A stretch of 15,178 nucleotides of DNA from an uncultured Ectothiorhodospiraceae bacterium (GTDB taxonomy: Bacteria; Pseudomonadota; Gammaproteobacteria; UBA6429; Thiohalophilaceae), in the NCBI GenBank assembly GCA_947259425.1, contig CAMYMO010000154.1:1-15178 (forward strand). The letters run 5' to 3'. Made by a program: the position numbers and the translations under genes. The notes beneath the pieces are model-generated. The model searched no databases, had not been told where the DNA came from, and saw only the letters and a list, made by a program, of their open reading frames with translations. How positions within the stretch are numbered: the stretch's first letter is position 1; each line of letters opens with the position of its first letter. Shown here in pieces: positions 7,082 through 13,386 of the stretch.

Positions 7082-7774
7082 TTAGGCTCGGGCTTGTCGT
7101 TGCAATACAGTTGAAAATTCTTCGACAAAGTTATCATAACGAGCCATCACTCGCTCCAGATCGCTGGCAAAACGGTTATAGGCAATCACCGCCGGAATCG
7201 CCGCAAATAAACCAATTGCCGTTGCAATCAAGGCTTCGGCTATCCCCGGAGCAACATCGCTGATCGCAGACGAGACCCCCAGGCTTCGAAATGAATTCAT
7301 AATGCCCCAAACGGTTCCAAACAAACCAATATATGGACTGGTTGAACCCGCCGTTGCCAGAAATGATAAATGCTGTTCTAAATGTTCATACTCACGATTC
7401 AAGGAAACACGCATGGCCCGTTGCGCACCATGTACGATGGCCATCGCATCAAGCCCCTGTTGCTTGCGTAAATGAACGTATTCACGAAAACCCGACTCAA
7501 ATATGGCTTCCAGGCCGGTCAGTCGATCACGATCACGGCGCGCCGATATTTTTTTATACATTTCGCTCAAATCCGCCCCGGACCAAAATCGACGCTCAAA
7601 TTGAATGACGTTCTTGCGCGCTTTTTTTAGGACCGAACGTTTATAGAGAATAATGGTCCAGGAATACATCGATACAAAAATCAATAAAACCATCACGACT
7701 TGAACAACCAGACTCGCCTCAAGTACAAGGTTAATGATGGATAAATCTGTTGTTGTTTCGACTAATGACTCCAC
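7082..7774 (-). CDS. tolQ: Tol-Pal system protein TolQ
   Basis: MotA/TolQ/ExbB family inner-membrane channel subunit that forms the motor with TolR. Its 230 aa contain three transmembrane helices (about 17-40, 137-160 and 177-200) with a large cytoplasmic loop between the first two. The signature SPYIGLFGTVWGIMNSF is at 146-162 and APGIAEALIATAIGLFAAIPAV at 175-196. The start is GTG at 7774 with AAGGA six nt upstream. That Shine-Dalgarno overlaps the ybgC stop codon 10 nt away, so tolQ translation is probably coupled to ybgC. Confidence 0.97.
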   Translation of the reverse strand: MESLVETTTDLSIINLVLEASLVVQVVMVLLIFVSMYSWTIILYKRSVLKKARKNVIQFERRFWSGADLSEMYKKISARRDRDRLTGLEAIFESGFREYVHLRKQQGLDAMAIVHGAQRAMRVSLNREYEHLEQHLSFLATAGSTSPYIGLFGTVWGIMNSFRSLGVSSAISDVAPGIAEALIATAIGLFAAIPAVIAYNRFASDLERVMARYDNFVEEFSTVLQRQARA

Positions 7775-7784
7775 TGCGATTCCT

Positions 7785-8189
7785 TTATAGTTGTATTGTT
7801 TTTAGTATTTGATCCGGAATTGGGCAGGGTCGGAAATTTGATGCCGATAAACTGACAATCCTGACTTTTCCCTGACACAACACACTTGATTCATTTTCTT
7901 TTTTTATATCTTGCTCGAGCATCATGCTCGCACCACGTAAACTGATTATTTTTACCGTGACCAGCAAACGGTCATTAAACCGCGCCGGCAAATAATACTC
8001 TATATTCATACTCCGTACGGCAAATAGGACATCCAATTGCGCTTTCAGTTCATCTTGCTCAAATCCTGCCGCTCGCAGCCATTCGGTCCGAGCACGCTCC
8101 ATGAAGTTTAAATAATTCGAATGATAAACAACACCACCTGCATCCGTGTCTTCGTAATATACCCGTATTGGCCATGCGAACTCTGTCAC
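7785..8189 (-). CDS. ybgC: Tol-Pal system-associated acyl-CoA thioesterase YbgC
   Basis: Cytoplasmic hotdog-fold thioesterase of the 4-hydroxybenzoyl-CoA thioesterase family that opens most tol-pal operons; in E. coli it hydrolyses acyl-CoA and associates with phospholipid synthesis enzymes. The 134-aa protein has the catalytic motif YYEDTDAGGVVYHSNYL at 11-27; Asp16 corresponds to catalytic Asp18 of E. coli YbgC, and ERART follows at 31-35. The start is GTG at 8189. An in-frame TAA lies two codons upstream, so no earlier start is possible, although no clear Shine-Dalgarno is visible. In the 49-nt gap after ruvB a TATTAT hexamer could be a -10 box, without a good -35. Confidence 0.95.
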   Translation of the reverse strand: MTEFAWPIRVYYEDTDAGGVVYHSNYLNFMERARTEWLRAAGFEQDELKAQLDVLFAVRSMNIEYYLPARFNDRLLVTVKIISLRGASMMLEQDIKKENESSVLCQGKVRIVSLSASNFRPCPIPDQILKTIQL

Positions 8190-8238
8190 GTTTTAACAAT
8201 TGTTTGGTGAAATGAAATAATAGAGGTTCCCAGCTGCA

Positions 8239-9321
8239 CTAATCTGAGCCAAATAAATCCAGTGCGGCCTGTGACGGTTTACTCGTTTTGGCATCAATCG
8301 CTGAATCCATATTATCAGCCGGCTTTGCTTTTAAACCAAAATGCTGTAGTGCGTGGGAGGTCACCACACGTCCTCGCGGCGTTCTCATCATAAAGCCCTG
8401 TTGAATCAGGAAAGGCTCAATTACATCTTCAATCGTATCACGTTCCTCACCGATTGCAGCCGCCAGGTTATCCACGCCAACCGGACCACCTTCAAATTTT
8501 TCAATAATCGTCAAAAGCAGTTTCCGGTCCAATAGGTCAAAACCACAGGCATCGACATCCAATAAATCCAAGGCGTGTTGCGCTATTTCCTGGGTAATCG
8601 TACCATCGCCTTTTACCTCAGCATAATCACGCACACGACGTAACAAACGGTTGGTAATACGGGGCGTGCCACGAGAGCGTTTAGAAATTTCAACCGCGCC
8701 TTCATGATCAATGGTGACATCCAGGATTTTCGCCGATCGTTTCACAATGGTGACCAGGTCCTCGGTTGAATAAAACTCGAGACGTTGCACGATTCCAAAC
8801 CGATCCCGTAACGGGGATGTCAATAAACCCGCGCGCGTGGTTGCCCCGACCAGGGTAAACGGCGGTAAATCCAGTTTTATTGAACGGGCGGCCGGACCAT
8901 CGCCGATCATAATATCAATTTGATAGTCTTCCATTGCCGGATATAAAATTTCTTCTACGACCGAAGAAAGACGATGAATCTCATCAATAAATAAAACATC
9001 ATTGGGTTCGAGATTGGTGAGTAATGCGGCCAAATCACCAGGGCGTTCCAGTACCGGCCCAGAGGTATGTTTCAGGTTTACATTCATTTCATTTGCAATG
9101 ATATGAGATAACGTCGTTTTACCAAGTCCCGGTGGACCAAATACCAGGACATGATCCAAGGCATCTTGTCGCGACCGTGCCGCCTGAATAAATATTTCCA
9201 TCTGTTCGATGACCGTCGGCTGTCCAACATAATCCTTTAACTTAATCGGACGCATAGCGCGATCGAGTACGTCATCGCCTTTTTGATTCTCGGCTGAAAT
9301 TAAGCGTGATTCATCCGTCAT
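8239..9321 (-). CDS. ruvB: Holliday junction branch migration ATPase RuvB
   Basis: AAA+ motor of the RuvABC resolvasome, cytoplasmic, forming hexameric rings on DNA arms held by RuvA. Walker A GPPGLGKTT is at 62-70, Walker B DVLFIDEIHR at 108-117, sensor I GATTR at 159-163, and the arginine finger Arg174 lies in SPLRDRFG. The C-terminal winged-helix DNA-binding domain follows (about 260-335, with GGPVGVDNLAAAIGEERDTIEDV). At 360 aa it has a C-terminal tail some 20-25 residues longer than E. coli RuvB, polar and probably disordered. The ATG has AGGA upstream, overlapping the ruvA stop 9 nt away. Confidence 0.98.
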   Translation of the reverse strand: MTDESRLISAENQKGDDVLDRAMRPIKLKDYVGQPTVIEQMEIFIQAARSRQDALDHVLVFGPPGLGKTTLSHIIANEMNVNLKHTSGPVLERPGDLAALLTNLEPNDVLFIDEIHRLSSVVEEILYPAMEDYQIDIMIGDGPAARSIKLDLPPFTLVGATTRAGLLTSPLRDRFGIVQRLEFYSTEDLVTIVKRSAKILDVTIDHEGAVEISKRSRGTPRITNRLLRRVRDYAEVKGDGTITQEIAQHALDLLDVDACGFDLLDRKLLLTIIEKFEGGPVGVDNLAAAIGEERDTIEDVIEPFLIQQGFMMRTPRGRVVTSHALQHFGLKAKPADNMDSAIDAKTSKPSQAALDLFGSD

Positions 9322-9330
9322 GGTTCTTTC

Positions 9331-9945
9331 CTAGCTCACCGTCGCGGCAACTTTTAAGGCCGACTTGATCATCGCCTCGCTATTTAAACCATCGAGATCG
9401 ACATGTTGTAATAATCGCGAGGCTTCCTGTGGTTTATAGCCTAACGAAACCAACCCACTGATCGCATCCTGCATGGCATTATTATCACTACCAATACCTC
9501 GCTTGCTATCTGCAGCCGTTAAATTCGCAGTACTGATGTCCATATCTTTTAATCGATCACGCATTTCAATGATCAAACGTTCTGCCGTTTTCTTGCCAAC
9601 GCCAGGTAACCGGGTCAAACCCGCCGTGTCCTTTTCATGTACACAACGTACGAAACCTTCGGCACTCATGCCTGACAAGATGCCCAGCGCGAGTTTCGCA
9701 CCCACACTGTTCACTTTGATCAAATGACGAAACAGTTGCCGTTCCTGTTCAGTAATAAAACCACATAACACATGCGCATCTTCCCGCACGATTAAATGGG
9801 TATGCAAGGTAATCTGTTCACCAATGGCAGGACAGGAGGCCAGTGTTGAAGCAGGTGCCTCGATTTCATAACCGACCCCCTGCACATCGACTAATAAAAA
9901 TGGGGGTTGCTTGTCGATCAATTCACCTCGAATACGACCGATCAT
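9331..9945 (-). CDS. ruvA: Holliday junction DNA helicase subunit RuvA
   Basis: Tetrameric protein that binds four-way junctions and loads RuvB. The 204 aa from the ATG at 9945 begin MIGRIRGELIDKQPP, as in the family. It has an N-terminal OB fold, helix-hairpin-helix motifs (KVNSVGAKLALGIL and TRLPGVGKKTAERLI) and a C-terminal RuvB-binding three-helix domain with ALSLGYKPQEAS-like sequence (LVSLGYKPQEASRLL). A longer frame opens at a TTG at 9957, but the ATG gives the family N-terminus, has GGAA six nt upstream, and makes an ATGA overlap with the ruvC stop, so I chose it. Confidence 0.97.
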   Translation of the reverse strand: MIGRIRGELIDKQPPFLLVDVQGVGYEIEAPASTLASCPAIGEQITLHTHLIVREDAHVLCGFITEQERQLFRHLIKVNSVGAKLALGILSGMSAEGFVRCVHEKDTAGLTRLPGVGKKTAERLIIEMRDRLKDMDISTANLTAADSKRGIGSDNNAMQDAISGLVSLGYKPQEASRLLQHVDLDGLNSEAMIKSALKVAATVS

Positions 9946-10466
9946 AAGGATTTCCAACGTCGGCGACGTGAGGTACGCATTTGTGGCAAGTGACTTTTGA
10001 GGTCACGACTATGCCCATGACATAACGCGACCGCCAGGGCATCTGCGGCATCTGCTTGTGGAGACTTGTTTAAACTTAGAATAGCCTTAACCATATGTTG
10101 TACTTGTTGCTTTGCCGCATTCCCTCGACCGACGACCGATTTCTTAATCTCAGCCGGTGAATATTCATGAACGGCGATGGATTGCAAGGCAACGGTGGTA
10201 ATGGCCGCCCCTCGTGCTTGTCCTAACTTTAAAGCAGAATCGACATTGCGATGCACAAACACGCTTTCAATCGCCATTTCTTCAGGGTGATGGAGTTCGA
10301 TCAAGCTAGCCAGTTCAAGGTGGATATGTTTGAGACGTTCGGCAAGGGTCGGTTGTTGTGCCTTGATGCATCCGTGAGCAATGCATACTGACCGGTTGGT
10401 GTGCACCTCAATGATGCCAAAGCCGGTAATTCGTGAACCTGGGTCAATACCGAGTATGCGAATCAT
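9942..10466 (-). CDS. ruvC: Crossover junction endodeoxyribonuclease RuvC
   Basis: Dimeric, metal-dependent resolvase that nicks Holliday junctions symmetrically. In 174 aa all four catalytic acids of the RNase H-like fold are visible: Asp8 (LGIDPGS), Glu67 (AIESVF), and Asp139 and Asp142 (QADAADALAVALCH). The basic C-terminal tail (RTSRRRRWKSL) probably contacts DNA. The ATG at 10466 gives the standard MIRILGIDPG opening. The gene lies 80 nt after yebC, so it may have some transcription of its own. Its stop overlaps the ruvA start. Confidence 0.97.
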   Translation of the reverse strand: MIRILGIDPGSRITGFGIIEVHTNRSVCIAHGCIKAQQPTLAERLKHIHLELASLIELHHPEEMAIESVFVHRNVDSALKLGQARGAAITTVALQSIAVHEYSPAEIKKSVVGRGNAAKQQVQHMVKAILSLNKSPQADAADALAVALCHGHSRDLKSHLPQMRTSRRRRWKSL

Positions 10467-10469
10467 ATC

Positions 10470-10480
10470 GTGACCGTCAC
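10470..10480. repeat. short GTGAC-N-GTCAC dyad at the ruvC ribosome binding site
   Basis: A perfect 5-nt inverted repeat with one central base sits 3 nt before the ruvC ATG, where a Shine-Dalgarno would be expected. No better Shine-Dalgarno is seen. It could be a small operator or chance. Confidence 0.35.
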
Positions 10481-10516
10481 TACCTCATACCTAATCTACA
10501 ATTTTGTATTCAATCA

Positions 10517-10535
10517 GTTTAAATATTATTTAAAC
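10517..10535. repeat. AT-rich perfect dyad between yebC and ruvC
   Basis: GTTTAAAT and ATTTAAAC are perfect 8-nt inverted arms with a 3-nt spacer, 11 nt downstream of the yebC stop in the 80-nt gap before ruvC. No U tract follows in the minus-strand direction (the next bases are CTGATTG), so termination is not supported. It shares its geometry (8-3-8, AT-rich, intergenic) with the dyad at 3863-3881. Confidence 0.55.
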
Positions 10536-10546
10536 CCTGTCTGCTA

Positions 10547-11293
10547 CTAAGTTAGGTTCGCTAAAACCTCTTCAGAAAAATCTGCATTGGTATAAACATT
10601 TTGCACATCATCCAGATCTTCGAGCATATCGACCAGGCGTATCACTTTCTCAGCATCGTCTTGTTCGAGTGACACGTCTGTTGAAGCCTGCATCGTCACT
10701 TCGGCCGAATCGGCTTTCAGACCTGTCGCCTCAATCGATTCACGCACTGTGACAAAATCTTCCGGATTCGTCCAGACATCAATGCTGCCATCGTCGTTTG
10801 TCAGTACATCATCAGCGCCCGCCTCTAATGCCGCATCCAGGACCTGTTCTTCGTCGTTACCTGGCGCAAAGCTGATAATACCCCGTTTGGTAAATAAATA
10901 GGCAACCGAACCATCCGTCCCTAAATTGCCGCCAGATTTGGTAAAAGCGTGGCGTACCTCTGAAACAGTTCGATTGCGGTTATCCGTCAAACAATCCACC
11001 ATCACCGCGACTCCGTTTGGTCCGTAGCCTTCATAGCGAATTTCATCATAATTTTCGCCATCTTGCGCGCCAGCTCCCCGTTTAATTGCGTTTTCGACGG
11101 TGTCCTTTTTCATATTGGCGCCGAGCGCCTTTTGTACGGCGTCACGCAGGCGTGGGTTTGAATCAGCGTCTGGCCCGCCCATGCGGCTAGCGACGACGAT
11201 CTCGCGAATTAATTTGGTGAATATCTTGCCGCGTTTGGCATCTTGGGCGGCCTTTTTATGCTTAATATTTGCCCATTTACTGTGTCCAGCCAT
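10547..11293 (-). CDS. yebC: YebC/PmpR family protein (TACO1 family)
   Basis: Cytoplasmic protein of the DUF28 family, 248 aa, beginning with the family signature MAGHSKWANIKHKKAAQDA and continuing GKIFTKLIREI. Further conserved blocks are NPRLRDAVQKALGANMKKDT (about 46-65), EGYGPNGVAVMVDCLTDNRNRT (split around 88-109) and GGNLGTDGSVAYLF (about 120-133). Some members were described as DNA-binding transcription regulators; more recent work on the family points to translation, relieving ribosome stalling on proline-rich sequences. The sequence does not decide between these. The ATG has GAGG five nt upstream. It sits directly before ruvC, as in many Proteobacteria, and 126 nt after the FHA gene, so a promoter probably lies in that gap. 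Confidence 0.96.
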   Translation of the reverse strand: MAGHSKWANIKHKKAAQDAKRGKIFTKLIREIVVASRMGGPDADSNPRLRDAVQKALGANMKKDTVENAIKRGAGAQDGENYDEIRYEGYGPNGVAVMVDCLTDNRNRTVSEVRHAFTKSGGNLGTDGSVAYLFTKRGIISFAPGNDEEQVLDAALEAGADDVLTNDDGSIDVWTNPEDFVTVRESIEATGLKADSAEVTMQASTDVSLEQDDAEKVIRLVDMLEDLDDVQNVYTNADFSEEVLANLT

Positions 11294-11374
11294 AACTACC
11301 TCTTTGTCTATCTGTAGGCGAAGTTTAACACCCTCCTACTGCGGACAAAATGGCTGATCGACATTAGTCTGGGA

Positions 11375-11395
11375 TTTGCCGCCTTATCGGCGAAA
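11375..11395 (-). other. imperfect hairpin between the FHA gene and yebC
   Basis: TTTGCCG and CGGCGAAA pair with one bulged base around a 6-nt loop, 24 nt downstream of the FHA gene stop within the 126-nt gap before yebC. The following minus-strand sequence is AAATCCCAG with no U tract. It may attenuate or separate the signalling transcript from the yebC-ruv transcript. The rest of the gap holds the yebC Shine-Dalgarno and no convincing -35/-10 pair. Confidence 0.3.
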
Positions 11396-11419
11396 TGAGA
11401 ATAACGGCCAAACCTAAAC

Positions 11420-11773
11420 TTAGTCGTTGTCGGGAAGATAGATCGCTGTTTCGGCCAGTTCACCGGTACCACTATCAAAGATGAATTTATGTTTGCCGAC
11501 CTGGATAACATCACCGTGTTTAAGCAGCTGTCGATCAACACCAATCGCATTGACCGTGGTGCCGTTGGTGCTTTTTAAGTCTTCGATATAATAGTCAAAA
11601 TGATCTTCTAAATAGGAACTCTCAACACGATCAAAGGCAACATGCTTTGAGCTGACCGCCGCATCGTCTAATTGGATCTCATTTTCTGGTTTACGCCCTA
11701 ACGTCACACGATCCTTATCCAATGAATAATCACGCAAATTCACGCCATCATGGGTCAAAATTAATTTAGCCAT
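11420..11773 (-). CDS. Single-domain FHA protein
   Basis: A 117-aa cytoplasmic protein that is essentially one forkhead-associated domain, which binds phosphothreonine peptides. The canonical residues are all present: Gly26-Arg27 (TLGRKPENEIQLDD), Ser41 and His44 (VSSKH), and Ser68-Thr-Asn70-Gly (LKSTNGT), followed by LKHGDVIQVGKHKFIF. The loop before STNGT is longer than in its neighbour. A short acidic tail (LAETAIYLPDND) follows. It is a tandem paralogue of the next upstream gene: both open MA[KR]LILTH[DE]G. It lies 12 nt after that gene with an AGGA Shine-Dalgarno overlapping the stop. It is probably a reader of marks made by the kinase encoded upstream in the same cluster; its partner is unknown. 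Confidence 0.93.
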   Translation of the reverse strand: MAKLILTHDGVNLRDYSLDKDRVTLGRKPENEIQLDDAAVSSKHVAFDRVESSYLEDHFDYYIEDLKSTNGTTVNAIGVDRQLLKHGDVIQVGKHKFIFDSGTGELAETAIYLPDND

Positions 11774-11785
11774 GGATACTACTTC

Positions 11786-12409
11786 CTACGCTTCGTTAAA
11801 TTGCAACTTGGTACCAGCCACTTCAATGACATCGCCACTTTTTAGTGGCTTACTTTGGGCACCGATAGGCTGTCCATTGAGTTCTGGAGGTTTCTGACTA
11901 TCCCCCATTCCACTCATTGGCATCAAAAAGAAATTATTGCCCCGTTTCGCGATAACCGCGACCTGTACTCCAGGCGAACCGAGCGTCGTATAAGGCTTAT
12001 TTAACATGATCTGTTCACCTGCCTTCGGCCCGTTCAATACTTTAACCAGACCTTTTTTCAGCGCATCCGCTGGTTTGGCGTCTGACTTTGCTGGATTAAT
12101 TAATACCGTTTTATCAAACTGATCAACCTCGTCAATAAATTTAAATTCATGACGACCAATGCGAATAATGTCCCCGGTATTTAACTGGCGTTTGGTAACC
12201 CGTTTTCCATTCAGGATGACGCCATTAGTACTCCCCATATCTTCAACATAGAAGTGTTGCAGTTTTAAAAAAACAGCATGTTCACCACTCACCGTTGGAT
12301 CTTCCAGGTGAATATCACATTGTGGTTTACGCCCCACTGAAGTGCGATCACTCTTGAGTTGATACTCCCGCATCACAGCACCTTCATGGGTTAAGATTAA
12401 ACGAGCCAT
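11786..12409 (-). CDS. FHA protein with second, degenerate FHA-like domain
   Basis: A cytoplasmic protein of 207 aa. The N-terminal FHA domain (about 1-93) has all the phosphothreonine-binding residues: Gly26-Arg27 (VGRKPQCDIHLED), Ser41 and His44 (VSGEH), and Ser60-Thr-Asn62-Gly (MGSTNG). After a linker with FDKTVLI (Thr101), the C-terminal half (about 119-207) again reads like an FHA fold, starting KGLVKVLNGPKAGEQIMLNKPYTTLG (split) and ending PLKSGDVIEVAGTKLQF. In that half the GR, SxxH and STNG residues are not conserved, so phosphopeptide binding there is unlikely. It lies 28 nt after the phosphatase gene. The second half could act as a docking or dimerisation module. Confidence 0.9.
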   Translation of the reverse strand: MARLILTHEGAVMREYQLKSDRTSVGRKPQCDIHLEDPTVSGEHAVFLKLQHFYVEDMGSTNGVILNGKRVTKRQLNTGDIIRIGRHEFKFIDEVDQFDKTVLINPAKSDAKPADALKKGLVKVLNGPKAGEQIMLNKPYTTLGSPGVQVAVIAKRGNNFFLMPMSGMGDSQKPPELNGQPIGAQSKPLKSGDVIEVAGTKLQFNEA

Positions 12410-12437
12410 AGTCTCAATACCTTATTTACGTTATATT

Positions 12438-13370
12438 TTATTTATCTTCTGTCGGTTTTTTATCTGGTGAGTCAGCTGCAGCCGATTCATCCTCTGGGTC
12501 TTGTTCGGTTATATCTTCTTCGATAGTTTCTTCGATAGTTTCTTCGATGGTTTCGTCATGTTCAATTTCCTGGCTTGCTCCCGGTGGCAGACCACGATCA
12601 TCTGAAAACGACTCATGCAAAGTAATTAATATAATCGATATGTTATCATTACCACCCGCGTCGTTGGCCATACTGACAAGCTGTTTTAAACACTCATCCA
12701 TATTGGGTGTACAATTGAGTATCGTTTCCATGATTTCCGCATCACTCACCATATCGGTTAGTCCATCGGAACAAAGTAAAAATACATCGTCTTCATCCAA
12801 TTCTTCGGTAGCGACATCGACTTCGACATCCGGTGAGATACCTAATGCACGGGTAATCAGGTTGCGGCTGGTTGAGATCATGGCTTCTTCTTCACTAAGA
12901 TAACCATTATCGACCATCTCTTGTACCAAAGAATGATCCTGGGTAATTTGCTTTAGTTCGCCGTGGCGTATGCGATAGATTCGAGAGTCGCCAACATTTG
13001 CGAAGGTAACATGGTTTTCATGAAAAAGCGTTAACACCACGGTGGTGCCCATGCCGGCACATTCGACACGAGTCTGTGCTTGTTCGTAAATTTCTTCATT
13101 TGCATAGACAACGGATTCACGAACCGCATCCGGACACTTGATCACTTTGGTCGCAATCATTTCCGGAGTTAGCACATCCAGAAGCGCATCGCGTATTGAG
13201 GTGACCGCCATCTCACTGGCCACTTCACCTGCATTATGGCCACCCATGCCATCCGCCAACATCACCAGTCCCAGATCATTGTCCCAACTGATGCTGTCCT
13301 CATTATGCTCACGACTCATCCCAACATCTGAGATGCCGTGTATTGAGATTTTTAAACCATTCGTTAACAC
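12438..13370 (-). CDS. PP2C-family Ser/Thr protein phosphatase with acidic repetitive tail
   Basis: Metal-dependent phosphatase expected to reverse the action of the adjacent kinase. Of 310 aa, residues 8-252 form a PP2C (PPM) catalytic domain of the bacterial Stp1/PrpC type: HNEDS (22-26), LADGMGGHNAGEVAS (38-52, metal ligands Asp40 and Gly41), GMGTTVV (106-112), VGDSRIYR (126-133, Asp128), LLCSDGLTDM (198-207, Asp202) and GGNDNISIILI (239-249, Asp242). No signal peptide or membrane helix is present. The C-terminal 45 residues are highly acidic, including an EETI repeat, and look disordered. The start is GTG at 13370 with AAGGG about six nt upstream; the gene begins 16 nt after the kinase stop, so the two are probably one operon. 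Confidence 0.95.
   Translation of the reverse strand: MLTNGLKISIHGISDVGMSREHNEDSISWDNDLGLVMLADGMGGHNAGEVASEMAVTSIRDALLDVLTPEMIATKVIKCPDAVRESVVYANEEIYEQAQTRVECAGMGTTVVLTLFHENHVTFANVGDSRIYRIRHGELKQITQDHSLVQEMVDNGYLSEEEAMISTSRNLITRALGISPDVEVDVATEELDEDDVFLLCSDGLTDMVSDAEIMETILNCTPNMDECLKQLVSMANDAGGNDNISIILITLHESFSDDRGLPPGASQEIEHDETIEETIEETIEEDITEQDPEDESAAADSPDKKPTEDK
12517..12552. repeat. three tandem 12-bp repeats inside the PP2C gene
   Basis: Three head-to-tail copies of TCTTCGATAGTT (plus strand), the third with one A-to-G change, encode the EETI repeat in the acidic tail of the phosphatase. The 12-nt unit keeps the frame, so copy number can change without disrupting the gene. Confidence 0.9.
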
Positions 13371-13386
13371 ATTCGACCCTTTCTTC

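Noticed and set aside
10517..10535. Intrinsic terminator between yebC and ruvC
   Set aside because: The palindrome is purely A-U except for one terminal pair and no U tract follows in the transcribed direction.
11294..11419. LexA/SOS box upstream of yebC-ruvCAB
   Set aside because: Looked for CTGT-N8-ACAG in this gap and in 10467-10546 because ruvAB is SOS-controlled in E. coli; no match was seen.
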